Shown here one piece after another: positions 42,287-51,915 of a DNA stretch of 64,000 nucleotides. Location of the stretch: positions 1 to 64,000 of the forward strand of contig DASYNP010000031.1 of assembly GCA_036008465.1 (NCBI GenBank). Reading direction: 5' to 3'. A program made the translations under genes and the position numbers. Under the pieces are notes generated by a model. That model saw nothing but the letters and a program-made list of their open reading frames with translations, was not told where the DNA came from and did no database searches. Every line of letters begins with the position of its first letter. The first letter of the stretch is position 1. This DNA comes from DASPSM01 sp036008465 (GTDB taxonomy: Bacteria > Planctomycetota > Planctomycetia > Planctomycetales > Planctomycetaceae).

Positions 42287-43684
42287 ATGAGCCACGTCTT
42301 GATCGTCGACGACGAACCGAGCATATGCTGGGGCTTTCGGGAGCTGTTGGCCGACGAAGGCTACGACGTGAGCGTCGCTTCGTCGGCCGAAGAGGCTTTG
42401 GAGCTCGCTGATCACACGATCCCTGACGCCGTTGTGCTCGACGTGCGACTGCCGGGTCGCGACGGGCTCTCGACGATTCAAGATCTGCGTCGCCGCATTG
42501 GCCCGGCGCCGATCATCGTCATCACTGCGTTTGGGAATCTCCATACGGCCGTCCGCGCGCTCGAAGAGGGGGCCTACGATTATCTGACGAAACCATTCGA
42601 CCTCGACCAGATTGTCGAGGTGCTGCGACGCGCGCTGCGCCGCTCCTCCGCAGCCGCCTCCGCGCCGACCGCCGATGATCGACTGACTACTCAAGAGACG
42701 TTCATCGGAACTTCGCCGGCGATGCAAGGCGTGTTCAAGCAGATCGCGCTCGTCGCGCCCTCCGACGTGCCCGTGCTGATCACGGGCGAAAGCGGCACGG
42801 GTAAGGAGTTGGTTGCGCAGGCCGTCCATCGGCACAGTCGCAGGAAGGAGGCTCCATTCCTGCCGACGTGCCTGGCCGCATTGAGCCCCGGCCTGATCGA
42901 GAGCGAGTTGTTCGGGCACGTGCGCGGCGCCTTTACGGGAGCCGAGCAAACCCGTCAGGGACTACTCGAGCTGGCTGACGGCGGGACCGTCTTCCTCGAC
43001 GAGATCGGTGACGTCCCGCTTCCCGTGCAGGTCAAATTGTTGCGAGCGATTGAACAGCACGAAATCACTCCGGTGGGAGACGCGCGGGCGCGTCGCACCG
43101 ATTTTCGCGTGCTGGCGGCCACGAATCGTCCCCTCGACGAGCTGGTGGCGCGCGGTGAGTTCCGGGAGGATCTCTTCTACCGGCTCGGCGTTTTCCATAT
43201 CCACGTGCCGCCCCTGCGCGAGCGGGTCGAGGATATCCCGCTGTTGGCGCGGGCGTTTCTGCGGTCGGCGACATTGGGGGAAAGGACGCCTGCACTTTCC
43301 GAAGGCGCCCTGCGCGAGCTGTCGGCGCGGCGCTGGCCGGGCAACGTTCGCGAGCTGCGAAACGCAGTCGAACGGGCGGCTCTGGTCGCGCGCGGCGGCG
43401 AGATTGAGGCCAATCACTTTCCTCCCTCGCCGATTTCGCCGATAGCCAATCGCACGTCGGCCCAGGAATTACACGTTGCCACCGCGAATTGGGCGAACGA
43501 GTATGTCGCGGTCGAGGAGAATGGAGATCTGTTGGAGCGATTTCTGCGCGTGGTCGAACCGCCGCTCCTCAAATCGGTGCTCTTGCATTGCGGCGGAAAT
43601 CGGGCGGCAGCGGCGAAAACGCTGGGCATCCATCGTGCCACCCTGCGGCAAAAGTTGAGCGATCACGGTCTCAACGGGGACTGA
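42287..43684 (+). CDS. sigma-54-dependent response regulator, NtrC family
   Basis: The 465-residue protein starts at MSHVLIVDDEPSICWG; the frame upstream overlaps the kinase gene. It has a receiver domain with phosphoacceptor Asp52 (VVLDVRLPG), an AAA+ domain with Walker A GESGTGKE, the sigma-54 contact loop GAFTGA, and Walker B GTVFLDEIGD. The C-terminal Fis-type HTH is NRAAAAKTLGIHRATLRQKL. It activates sigma-54 promoters upon phosphorylation by the adjacent kinase. No -24/-12 promoter is obvious in the window, so its targets probably lie elsewhere. Confidence 0.93.
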   Translation: MSHVLIVDDEPSICWGFRELLADEGYDVSVASSAEEALELADHTIPDAVVLDVRLPGRDGLSTIQDLRRRIGPAPIIVITAFGNLHTAVRALEEGAYDYLTKPFDLDQIVEVLRRALRRSSAAASAPTADDRLTTQETFIGTSPAMQGVFKQIALVAPSDVPVLITGESGTGKELVAQAVHRHSRRKEAPFLPTCLAALSPGLIESELFGHVRGAFTGAEQTRQGLLELADGGTVFLDEIGDVPLPVQVKLLRAIEQHEITPVGDARARRTDFRVLAATNRPLDELVARGEFREDLFYRLGVFHIHVPPLRERVEDIPLLARAFLRSATLGERTPALSEGALRELSARRWPGNVRELRNAVERAALVARGGEIEANHFPPSPISPIANRTSAQELHVATANWANEYVAVEENGDLLERFLRVVEPPLLKSVLLHCGGNRAAAAKTLGIHRATLRQKLSDHGLNGD

Positions 43685-43704
43685 GTGTTTGTCGCAAGGG
43701 CCTC

Positions 43705-44517
43705 TTAACGAGCGCCCTCAACCGCAGAAGTCGTCAGCTCACCCTTTGTCACAGTGACGGCCTGCCCGCCGAGAATTGCGCGATCGTGGGCGACGCGTAC
43801 GTGAACTATTCCACCGCGCGGAGACGCCTGGTAGGCGCGGAACGCGCTTTTGCCAAGCCGCTTCTGCCAGAACGCCCCAAGGCAACAATGGGCCGACCCC
43901 GTGACCGGATCCTCATCGACGCCCGCGGCCGGGGCGAAAAATCGTGAGACAAAATCGAACCGCGGATCGGACGAGCGGCTCGTGACGATGGTTCCGCGGA
44001 CGGGGGCGCTTGCCAGCCGTCTAAAGTCGGGCGTCATTTGCCGCAGGACCGCCTCGGATTCCACTTCCACGAGATAATCGAAACGACTCTTGCCGACGTA
44101 CTGAGCGTTGACTCCGAGCGCGGGCAAAAGCTCGGGGGGTGGTTCGACTTTTTCTTCGGGATTGAGCGGAAAGTCGAGTTCGATGAGGCCATTAGTGCGG
44201 TCGGCCGTCAGCGTTCCGCTACGGGTTGCGAAGCGAATCGGCGAGTTCGCCGGTGCCACACCCTGCTCCCACAGGGCGTGGGCCGAGGCCAACGTGGCGT
44301 GTCCGCACAGGTCGACTTCGACGGCCGGCGTGAACCAGCGCAGGTCGAACCCGTTGGCGTTCCGCACGAGGTAAGCGGTTTCCGAATGCTTCATTTCCGC
44401 CGCCAAATTCTGCAGCCAGCGGTCGTCCCGCCATTGTGGCAGCAGGCAAATCGCCGCCGGATTTCCTGAAAACGGGCAGTCTGTAAACGCATCGACTACG
44501 AGCAGCGGAACTCCCAC
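43705..44517 (-). CDS. PhzF family isomerase/epimerase-like protein
   Basis: The 270-residue protein has the DapF-like double fold of PhzF: VDAFTDCPFSGNPAAICLLP, MKHSETAYLVRN with the catalytic Glu, LRWFTPAVEVDLCGHATLASAHALWE, and VSRFFAPAAGVDEDPVTGSAHCCLG in the C-terminal half. PhzF proteins isomerise small acids. No other phenazine gene is present, so phenazine synthesis is not implied. It converges with the response regulator gene and diverges from the PaaI-like gene. Confidence 0.92.
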   Translation of the reverse strand: MGVPLLVVDAFTDCPFSGNPAAICLLPQWRDDRWLQNLAAEMKHSETAYLVRNANGFDLRWFTPAVEVDLCGHATLASAHALWEQGVAPANSPIRFATRSGTLTADRTNGLIELDFPLNPEEKVEPPPELLPALGVNAQYVGKSRFDYLVEVESEAVLRQMTPDFRRLASAPVRGTIVTSRSSDPRFDFVSRFFAPAAGVDEDPVTGSAHCCLGAFWQKRLGKSAFRAYQASPRGGIVHVRVAHDRAILGGQAVTVTKGELTTSAVEGAR

Positions 44518-44631
44518 AAATCACCTCCCGCGGGGAAAAGGGACCTCTTGCGGATCGCCGACGACGATCGGACAATTCTCCAGAAACCAGGCTGCCTCCA
44601 GGAACGACCGGGCCCAAGAGAGACACGCACG

Positions 44632-45081
44632 ATGAGCCAGGGTTCGAATGACGCCGGACAACAAAGCTCTCCCCAACCGCCCCGCAAGCTGCCCCGCGCG
44701 CCCGTAGCCGAACTGGTCGGATTTGAAATTGGCGAAGGGGGCAACGGCCGCGCCGTAATGACTCTGCAGGCGGGTCCGCAGCATGCCAATCCGATGGGCA
44801 CGTTGCATGGCGGCATTCTATGCGATATCGGCGACGCCGCGATGGGCTACGCCTTTGCCTCCACGCTGGCCGAGGGGGAAACGTTCACAACGATCGACCT
44901 GCGGATCACGTTTCTGCGTCCCGTCTGGAACGCATTGCTTCGCGCCGAGGCCAAAGTCGTGCACCGGGGCCGCACCGTCGGCTACGTGGAATGCGACATT
45001 ACCGACGAGAAAGGCCGGCTGATCGCCAAATCCAGCTCGACTTGCATGGTGCTGCGACACGAGAAGGCGAGCGGCCGCTGA
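44632..45081 (+). CDS. PaaI-family thioesterase
   Basis: The 149-residue protein starts at MSQGSNDAG (ATG 44632). It shows the hotdog fold motif ANPMGTLHGGILCDIGDAAMGYAFAS, with the Gly-Gly before the long helix, and FTTIDLRITFLRPVW followed by TVGYVECDITDEKGRLIAKSSST. Family members cleave acyl-CoA thioesters; the substrate is not predictable. It has a short polar N-terminal extension (about 25 residues). It converges with the ABC transporter gene. Confidence 0.88.
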   Translation: MSQGSNDAGQQSSPQPPRKLPRAPVAELVGFEIGEGGNGRAVMTLQAGPQHANPMGTLHGGILCDIGDAAMGYAFASTLAEGETFTTIDLRITFLRPVWNALLRAEAKVVHRGRTVGYVECDITDEKGRLIAKSSSTCMVLRHEKASGR

Positions 45082-45098
45082 ACGGAGGCAGCGCCGGC

Positions 45099-46025
45099 TT
45101 ACTGCTGCTTGCCCTTCGTTAGCTCCATGAAGGCTGTCTCGAGGTTCACTTCTTCCTCGCGGAACATCGTGATCTTGATTCCGGCCTGGAAGAGGCGGGT
45201 GGGCAGCTCGCTGTAGTCGAACACGTCTTTTTTGAGCGTGGCGATAATCAGGCCGTTCTTGATGGTGACGGCCCGCACTTCGCCACACTGTTCGAGCAGC
45301 CGAGCGGCCGGATCCGGATCGCCAGACACGCGGATGTGCAGCATCTGGGCTTCGCGGGCTTTGCGCATCACTTCATCGACGTAGCCGTCGACGATCATGT
45401 GCCCCTTCTCGATCATGCCAACCCGCGTGCAGACGTCGGCCAACTCGGGCAGGATGTGGCTGGAGACGATGATCGTCTTATTCAATTCACCGAGCCGCTT
45501 GAGCAGATTGCGGATCTCGATGCGGGCCCGGGGGTCAAGACCGCTGGCCGGTTCGTCGAGGAGCAACACTTGGGGCTCGTGCAACAGCGTGCGGGCCAGT
45601 CCAATGCGTTGGGTCTGGCCACGCGAAAGCTGGTTGACCATCGCGTCGCGCTTGAACGACATATCGACCAGCTCGAGCTTTTCTTCGCAGACCTTTCGCC
45701 GGCTCGATCCGTTAATGCGGTAGGCGGAGGCGAAGAACTCGAGATACTCCATCACCGTCATGTCGTCATAGACGCCGAAAAAGTCGGGCATGTATCCGAC
45801 CAGGCGGCGGATTTCTTGCGGATCGGTGTAGATCGATTTGCCGCAGACGTAGGCCTCGCCGTAGTCGGGGTTGAGCAGCGTGGCGATCATCCGCATGGTG
45901 GTCGTCTTGCCCGACCCGTTGGGGCCGATGAATCCGAACACGTCCCCTTCATCGAGCTTGAGATCAATTTCGTTGGCGGCGATCAGGTTGCCGTACCGCT
46001 TGGTCAGTTTGCGGGTCTCGATCAC
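45099..46025 (-). CDS. ABC transporter ATP-binding protein (ABC-2/GldA-like)
   Basis: The 308-residue protein has Walker A GPNGSGKTTTMRMI, the signature QLSRGQTQRIGLARTLL (SRGQ in place of SGGQ), Walker B VLLLDEPASGLDP and the H-loop SSHILPE. The C-terminal 80 residues resemble the regulatory tail of NatA/GldA-type ATPases. The gene lies 67 bp downstream of a gene for a large membrane protein on the same strand. No typical ABC-2 permease gene is adjacent, so the permease is unknown. Confidence 0.92.
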   Translation of the reverse strand: MIETRKLTKRYGNLIAANEIDLKLDEGDVFGFIGPNGSGKTTTMRMIATLLNPDYGEAYVCGKSIYTDPQEIRRLVGYMPDFFGVYDDMTVMEYLEFFASAYRINGSSRRKVCEEKLELVDMSFKRDAMVNQLSRGQTQRIGLARTLLHEPQVLLLDEPASGLDPRARIEIRNLLKRLGELNKTIIVSSHILPELADVCTRVGMIEKGHMIVDGYVDEVMRKAREAQMLHIRVSGDPDPAARLLEQCGEVRAVTIKNGLIIATLKKDVFDYSELPTRLFQAGIKITMFREEEVNLETAFMELTKGKQQ

Positions 46026-46092
46026 GTTAGGTCCTCGGTCTCAATCTGCGAGGGGCCGGGGCAGTGGCGTTCGGAAGCAGTGGCGTTCGGAA

Positions 46093-48489
46093 TCATGGCG
46101 CCTCGTTTTCTTCGTGATATCGTGTCGCCTTAACGGGAAGCAGAATGCGCACAAACGCAAAACTCTGATCGGGATCAACGGCTTCTCCGTCAACCTTCCA
46201 ATGCGTGAGCGGGCGGCGGATCCGTCCGATGAGGACCGCCCGGTTGAGATCGAGCAGCGGGCTCCAATCGAATTGGCGGAGCGCGCCGTTTCCCAGTCCC
46301 GTGTAGAGCGTGCCGCCGGCTTCATTGTGAAACGTCAACATCCGAAGCACATCGAGCGGATTGTGGTTGAGGGGATCGTAATCGGCATGCTCGGTCCGCA
46401 GCTCTTCCAGTTTGCCGATCCGCGATTCAACGACGGTTTGCGTCGCCCCCGTCAGATAGCCGCCAAGTTCCCGCTGTGAGGCCGATTGCGGCACCCACGA
46501 GACTTCGGGCAGCAGGGTCTCCGGCGGGTCGAGTCGGGGGCGAAACACCTGGTGCCCGAACGCGACGATCCAATCCTCGATTGGCCCCGGAAGATGATGC
46601 CGCAGGGAACCTCCCAAATGGCCCAAGCCGCGGCTTTCGAGTTGGCTCTCGACAAGCCCCGGTTTTTGCACCGACCACTCTGCTTCGAGATTCTTGGTCG
46701 ACCACACAGCAATCGGCAATTCCTCCAGGTCGCGACGGCCCGCGGTGGCGGAATAAGCGGGCCGCGAGATCTCCACTCCGCCCGTGCGGTACATCCCGCC
46801 AAACGTCGTTTCGGGTCGGCCGTGCCAACCAATCCGGGGAGCTGCCGGCTCCGTGCTCGCCGACTGACTGACGTCGGTTTTTGCAGGAGCGGCTCCGCCG
46901 GCAGGATTCTCGCGAAGCCGCGCGGAGTCGGACTCGGCCGTCACGTTGTAGCGGCGATTGTCGGGGCTATAGAGCAAGCTGTAGGAGTGGTCACGCACCA
47001 GACCGCTGCCGGCGTCGACGTCGAGCACGTCAAGTTGGTTGAGCAGCACCTGCTTTCCCTTGGCATCCGAACTCCAATAGAGCGTGCACCCGGCGGCGAC
47101 CAGAGCGATCAGCGGAAATGTGACCCAGGTGAGCTCGGGCCGACGAAGAACTTTGTGGACGAGCAAAAAGTCGAGCGGGCCGACGACGAGCACAAGCGCC
47201 GCCAGCAGGCCCATCACATGCCAGATCGTGAATCGCGACACGCCCGGAAATTCGTCGAGCGACGCATCGAGTTGCGTGCCCAGGTCCGTGATGCCGGTTT
47301 GCGTCAAGCGATTCGAGATCATCTGCGTATGTCGCGACTGACTTTCGCCGACGTCGAAGAGGCGCTGGGCCAGATCCGGCGCCGCGCTCCAGTTTGCAAG
47401 CTGGGGCGTGTTGAGATCCAAAGCGAAGACCGTCACTCGTCCCAACCCGAAAGCCGCGCGGCACAAGAGCGGACCAGCGAGAGACGGAATCAACTCCTGC
47501 CCACCGACGGCGTGCAATTTCGCCGCGTCGAGCGGCTCGTCACCCGGTCCCATGATCCGCGAGCTTTGGCGGCAATAACTCTCGATCGGACTGAGGTCGC
47601 GTAACTTCACCGTTCCCTGAATCTCCACAGGGAGCCAGGCCGCCAACGCCGGCGAGCTTTTCGCGAAGTCGTTTCCGCCTAGGCCGACCGAAATCACAAG
47701 GTGCCCGCCGCCGCCCACCCAGCGCTCGAGGGCCCGGCTGCGCTCCGCGTCGAGATCAAAACGGTCCGCCAAGAGCACTGCATCGAACGAGTCGTACGCG
47801 TCTGCTCGCGTCGGAAGCGCTGCAAACGAGTCGATATCGACAACTTCGGTCCACGTTCGCGTCGCTGAACCGGCGGGGCCCGACGCGGCCTCATTTCCCG
47901 CAGACAAGAGTCGCCCGATGACATCGGGTTTGCCCGCGGCAGGGCTCTTGCGGGCGGCTTGAACGTTGGCAACCAGAAAGACCGACTGGCGGAACGGAGC
48001 CCGAACCTCGGCTTCTGCATCGGCCGAGACTCGCAGCGTCTTATTGGTCAATGTTCGGTCGCCGTCCAGCACACGAACACGCAGAGTTCCATCGAGTCGC
48101 CCCATCTTGAAGAGCAGTTCGAGCCGGGAAGGCGCAGCGCCACTCGCGGCACTTTGGCTCAACGGCTCACTGTGATAGGTCACGGCGGAACCGTCGGGAT
48201 CCGGCGCGTCAACTTCGAGTCGATATCCGGCAGTGGGCGCGGATTGCGGTACGATCTCAAGCGGGGCCCAGCGACCGACTTTAAAGGCGCCTGCAAGGCC
48301 GACCCGAATGTCGGTCGTCGCCTGCGCCACCCCAGAGGAGTCTGCTCCTCGGGCCCAGCAAGCCGGAAGGCATAACAACACGATCACCGGCAGCGCCGCG
48401 GCGGCACGTCGCATGAGGGCAGAAATTGCTTGTCTCACTGGAAAAAGGGGGGTTCCAAAGCGCGTTGGGAGCGGAGGCGAAACATTCAT
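46093..48489 (-). CDS. large exported/membrane protein of unknown function, paired with the ABC ATPase
   Basis: The 798-residue protein has a hydrophobic leader (AAAALPVIVLLCLPACWARGA; ATG at 48489 or 48414). A beta-rich domain follows (DIRVGLAGAFKVGRWAPLEIV), then a GATase1-like segment (AYDSFDAVLLADRFDLDAE, then ALERWVGGGGHLVISVG). Two membrane helices lie in the middle (MGLLAALVLVVGPLDFLLV and TWVTFPLIALVAAGCTLYW). The C-terminal third is again exported. The layout recalls GldG-like or DUF4350-type proteins that accompany ABC-2 systems, but I cannot name the family. It is upstream of the ABC ATPase gene and probably in one operon with it. Confidence 0.7.
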   Translation of the reverse strand: MNVSPPLPTRFGTPLFPVRQAISALMRRAAAALPVIVLLCLPACWARGADSSGVAQATTDIRVGLAGAFKVGRWAPLEIVPQSAPTAGYRLEVDAPDPDGSAVTYHSEPLSQSAASGAAPSRLELLFKMGRLDGTLRVRVLDGDRTLTNKTLRVSADAEAEVRAPFRQSVFLVANVQAARKSPAAGKPDVIGRLLSAGNEAASGPAGSATRTWTEVVDIDSFAALPTRADAYDSFDAVLLADRFDLDAERSRALERWVGGGGHLVISVGLGGNDFAKSSPALAAWLPVEIQGTVKLRDLSPIESYCRQSSRIMGPGDEPLDAAKLHAVGGQELIPSLAGPLLCRAAFGLGRVTVFALDLNTPQLANWSAAPDLAQRLFDVGESQSRHTQMISNRLTQTGITDLGTQLDASLDEFPGVSRFTIWHVMGLLAALVLVVGPLDFLLVHKVLRRPELTWVTFPLIALVAAGCTLYWSSDAKGKQVLLNQLDVLDVDAGSGLVRDHSYSLLYSPDNRRYNVTAESDSARLRENPAGGAAPAKTDVSQSASTEPAAPRIGWHGRPETTFGGMYRTGGVEISRPAYSATAGRRDLEELPIAVWSTKNLEAEWSVQKPGLVESQLESRGLGHLGGSLRHHLPGPIEDWIVAFGHQVFRPRLDPPETLLPEVSWVPQSASQRELGGYLTGATQTVVESRIGKLEELRTEHADYDPLNHNPLDVLRMLTFHNEAGGTLYTGLGNGALRQFDWSPLLDLNRAVLIGRIRRPLTHWKVDGEAVDPDQSFAFVRILLPVKATRYHEENEAP

Positions 48490-48572
48490 GATACGCGGGA
48501 ATCGCCAAAACTGCGAAGCGAACGCGGCCGACTTTTCCCGATTCAGGCCCCTCAGCCTGCTGCCAGGGGCGC

Positions 48573-49325
48573 CTACGCCTCGAAAACCCGCTGCATGAGG
48601 GCAGCACCGCGATTGATCCCCTCGATTGAGATCGTGTGGGGCCCGTTGAAGGCCACAAATTCGACCGATAGGCCCGCCTCGACCAACAGGTCCCGCAGCG
48701 CCATGGCCCCGGAAATCGGCAAAAGAGGATCATATTTTCCGTGCGTCTGCAACACGGGCATCGGGCCGCGATTTTTGGCTAACCGCCGCCATTCGGATTC
48801 CGCCAGCAGATGCCCCGAAAACACGCACAGACCGGCCGGTGGTGCCGGGAGCCGCAGTGCGACATCGGTGGCGACCATCGATCCCTGCGAAAAGCCGCCC
48901 AAAAGGGTCCGCCCGATGGGGACTCCCGTGTGGCGTTGGGCTGCCTCCAGGCAACCTCGCAAAAGCTGCGAGGCTTCGGGCATGCCAGGCGGAACCTCGG
49001 CACTCATCACCGCCGTTTCGCGGGGATCGGCCGCGGCCCGCTGGAAGCGTTCGATATCAATCATCCACCAGGCGCGGCCCGCAAATCCATAGCCCCCCAA
49101 ATCCAGCGGAGCTTCGGGGAAGAGGTAGGCAATTTTGCCCGCCAGTTCCGGTGTCAGCTCGGCGAACTCGTGGGCCAAAGGGACCAGATCGCTTCCCGGT
49201 GCTCCGAATCCATGGCACAAAACGACGCAGAATTGCGGCGATTTGCCCCCCGAAGGAAGCGCCATGGTACAGTCCAGTTCGCCCACCTGACCCCGGACCA
49301 GCTCAAGATTCGTTCGCAAGGTCAT
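48573..49325 (-). CDS. alpha/beta hydrolase, carboxylesterase/phospholipase type
   Basis: The 250-residue protein belongs to the Abhydrolase_2 type. VVLCHGFGAPGSDLVPLA gives the oxyanion region. The nucleophile elbow is G-F-S146-Q-G. Asp199 (GKYDPLLP) and His230 (NGPHTIS) complete the triad. YLFPEAPLDL and WWMIDIERFQ match the lid region of small carboxylesterases. The enzyme has no signal peptide and probably cleaves short esters in the cytoplasm. It is 84 bp from the start of the large membrane protein gene on the same strand. Confidence 0.88.
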   Translation of the reverse strand: MTLRTNLELVRGQVGELDCTMALPSGGKSPQFCVVLCHGFGAPGSDLVPLAHEFAELTPELAGKIAYLFPEAPLDLGGYGFAGRAWWMIDIERFQRAAADPRETAVMSAEVPPGMPEASQLLRGCLEAAQRHTGVPIGRTLLGGFSQGSMVATDVALRLPAPPAGLCVFSGHLLAESEWRRLAKNRGPMPVLQTHGKYDPLLPISGAMALRDLLVEAGLSVEFVAFNGPHTISIEGINRGAALMQRVFEA

Positions 49326-49652
49326 GTGCCCATTGTGATTGGCCTCGGTCCGGCTGACAACAGCCGCCGGCCGGACACAGCCCGCCGAACGAGGAAAGAA
49401 GGCGTCAAGCCGGAAAGCTCAATCGAGCCGGCGCGACCGACCGAGAAATTCCTCGGCAACCGAAATCGGCTGCTTGCAAAGCCCCCTGCGGCACTTACAA
49501 TGAAAAATTGGGCCGCTGGCGCATAACGACCTGTCTCACAACAGGTTGTGCTTCGCAAATTCTAGACGTACCGATTCCGTCGGCGCGGTGAGTCGTGCCG
49601 GCCGCCTGTCACATCGCAAGGACGTCGCTCTTTTCGTCCGCCTGGAGCAACG
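49326..49652. other. 327-bp divergent intergenic region
   Basis: It separates the esterase gene and the Ser/Asp-repeat protein gene. It should hold both promoters. A purine stretch CTGGAGCAACG lies just before the ATG at 49653. I see no repeat or RNA gene. Confidence 0.4.
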
Positions 49653-51449
49653 ATGGCGAAGAAATATCTGACGCTCGAAGAGGCCGCGCATCAACTGGGG
49701 ATGGCGCCCGACGAACTCGTTCGCCTGCGCGAGCGAAGTGAAATCCGCGGCTTTGCCGATCGCGGAACTTGGAAATTCAAATCAGAAGACGTCGAAGAAT
49801 TCGCGCGCAGCCGCGATGCCGACTCGTCGCCCGAAGTGCCCATTCTCGACGACACTCCCAAACCCAAGGTCGGATCCACCGACAGCGCGATCCGCAAGGG
49901 TGGAAGTTCGGCCCGCTTCAACAAGACCTCCGACAGCGATGTGCGGTTGCTCTTGGATGAAACACTCGTCCCCGGAAGCAAGGACAGCGATCCCGAGGTT
50001 GTGCTCTCTCAATTGGGAACCAGCGACAGCGACGTGCGGCTTGTGGAAGACGTTGGCGGCCTCGTCGATTCCGGCAGCGACAGCGACGTGAAACTCATCA
50101 GCACGTCTTCGACCGAAATGGATCTGACCCCCGGTTCGGGATCGTCGAGCGACGCCAGCGACAGTGATGTGCAGCTCGTCGGCAGCTCCGCCGAACTGCG
50201 TCCGTCAAAAGGCGGATCGTCGGGCGGATCTTCAGGCGGGTCGTCCACGGATGCGAGCGACAGCGACGTGCAGCTCGTCGCCGCCGATAGCGACAGCGAT
50301 GTGCGACTGGCCAAACCCGCCGAGAAGGGAAAGCCCAACGGTCCGCGCAGCGACAGCGACGTGCGGCTGGTCGGCACCGATGACCTGGCCACCGTTGGCA
50401 GCGCCAGCGATATTCGCCTGTCGTCGGGAGCCGGCAGCAGCGTGGATATCGGCGGCGGAGGTGGAAGCAGCTCGGGCAAGGGCCTGAGCGGTACGTCGTC
50501 GATCGAACTCACCGATTCGAGCGGCGACGGATCGAGCACCGACGAAAGCTCCGTTTTGCTGGGCGACAGCGGCATCGCGCTCGACACGGGCAGCGCCATG
50601 AAAGTCGGCGCCGGCAGCTCGGCTGACAGCGGAATCACCTTGCAAAGCCTCGCCGACAGCGGGATCTCGCTCGAAAAAGCCGACAGCGGAATCAGCCTCG
50701 CCGGCCCAATGGACAGCGGGATCGCTCTGGATGCCGACAGCGGTATCGCTCTTGAGAAAGAGGACAGCGGAATTGCCCTCGAAGGCGAAAGCGGAATTCG
50801 TCTTGCCGATTCGGGCAAGCTGGGAAAGAAGAAAGACAAGAAGAAAAAAGGCGAACCCGACCGCACGGCTCCTCTGAAACTCGACGACGACGAAGAGGAC
50901 TCAACGCAGGTCGAAGTGCCAACTTTGGACGATGACGACGAGGGCAGCTACTCGCTCGAGGGTGGCAAGGGCGATGACAAGACGAATGTAGTGCTCTTCG
51001 CAGAGGACGACGACGAAGCCCCGGCGGCGCCCGCTCGCGGCAAGAAAGGCCGGCCTGACGACAGCTTCGCTCTGCAGGAATCCGGGGTCGAGTTCGCTGA
51101 GGCTGAAGACTTCAGCGACGATGCCGACCTCGAGGTGGCCGAGGACGTGTTGACCGAAGAGGGAGACCTCGACGAGATCGACGTGTTCGAACCTGCCGAG
51201 GAAGACTTCGACAGCACGGCCCAGTCAGGAGAAAGCCATTCCGAGATCGCGCCGGCGATCACGCTTCGTTCAGCCGCACCCGTAGAAGCGCCCTGGGACG
51301 GGCTGACCTTCGCCGGTCTGATCGTCTCGTCGGTGTTTCTGCTCTTGGCCGGCACCGTGATGTTCGACCTGGTGCGGACGATGTGGTACTGGGACCAGAA
51401 CGTCGTCGTTGGCGGAGCCCTGTTGGACTGGGTCAAGGGAATGTTCTAA
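49653..51449 (+). CDS. HTH protein with Ser/Asp repeats and a C-terminal membrane segment
   Basis: The 598-residue protein opens with an excisionase/MerR-like HTH (KKYLTLEEAAHQLGMAPDELVRLRERSEIRG, about 4-58). Two arrays follow. The first has about eight units of the type DSDVRL(V/L) or DSDVQLV (about 90-255). The second has eight of the type DSGI(A/S/T)L (about 305-390), ending ESGIRLADSG. An acidic region with LDDDEEDSTQVEVPTLDDDDEG follows, and one or two hydrophobic segments near 550-580 (GLTFAGLIVSSVFLLLAGTVMF). The whole is very acidic. It resembles no enzyme. A membrane-attached DNA-binding or scaffold protein is one reading. Confidence 0.7.
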   Translation: MAKKYLTLEEAAHQLGMAPDELVRLRERSEIRGFADRGTWKFKSEDVEEFARSRDADSSPEVPILDDTPKPKVGSTDSAIRKGGSSARFNKTSDSDVRLLLDETLVPGSKDSDPEVVLSQLGTSDSDVRLVEDVGGLVDSGSDSDVKLISTSSTEMDLTPGSGSSSDASDSDVQLVGSSAELRPSKGGSSGGSSGGSSTDASDSDVQLVAADSDSDVRLAKPAEKGKPNGPRSDSDVRLVGTDDLATVGSASDIRLSSGAGSSVDIGGGGGSSSGKGLSGTSSIELTDSSGDGSSTDESSVLLGDSGIALDTGSAMKVGAGSSADSGITLQSLADSGISLEKADSGISLAGPMDSGIALDADSGIALEKEDSGIALEGESGIRLADSGKLGKKKDKKKKGEPDRTAPLKLDDDEEDSTQVEVPTLDDDDEGSYSLEGGKGDDKTNVVLFAEDDDEAPAAPARGKKGRPDDSFALQESGVEFAEAEDFSDDADLEVAEDVLTEEGDLDEIDVFEPAEEDFDSTAQSGESHSEIAPAITLRSAAPVEAPWDGLTFAGLIVSSVFLLLAGTVMFDLVRTMWYWDQNVVVGGALLDWVKGMF

Positions 51450-51915
51450 GCAGTCTGGCATAGCCAGCCAGACTTCGTTGAACGAGCGACCCCGGTGAGC
51501 CGCCCGCGTGAGCTGACGGGTGCTTGGCATTTCCGACGGTTTCGCTGCGCGCCTTCGCGCTACGAACTCGCTCTTGGCATGAAGCCGCCCCTCAGCTATA
51601 AGCCCACGACTTATCACCCCTGTCCAGCGATTCCCAATCGCAACTTACTGTCGTTTTTCCGAGCGTTGACGCCCGGACACCAAGCCTCCTCTCCTGGTTC
51701 CTTCCGCTAGTTCTCAATCATTCCACCTCCGACAAGCTGATTTGAACGCTGTGCCGCACCCCTGCGTCGCAGTATCTGGGCGTTCTTCGAATTCCGCGAT
51801 TCACGCGGAATCGAAGCGACGTCGATCGATCTCCTACCTCGTTTCCTTTCTTCGATTTTCAAACCATTCCGCAGCGATCTTCCCGGACCGCGTTTTGCGA
51901 GTGAGGAGTCCTGCC
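51450..51915. other. 466-bp region without a recognisable gene
   Basis: It begins with a hairpin (GTCTGGC/GCCAGAC at 51453-51473) just after the stop of the Ser/Asp-repeat gene, which may be a weak terminator. A possible promoter region for the OmpA-like gene lies to the right. The frames seen here have no family features. Confidence 0.4.

Noticed and set aside
43705..44517. PhzF as evidence for a phenazine cluster
   Set aside because: No other phz-type gene lies nearby; PhzF-like proteins are widespread and unrelated to phenazines in most genomes.
49900..50820. Repetitive DNA in the Ser/Asp-repeat gene considered as a CRISPR array
   Set aside because: The repetition is at protein level, in frame, with irregular spacing and no spacers.
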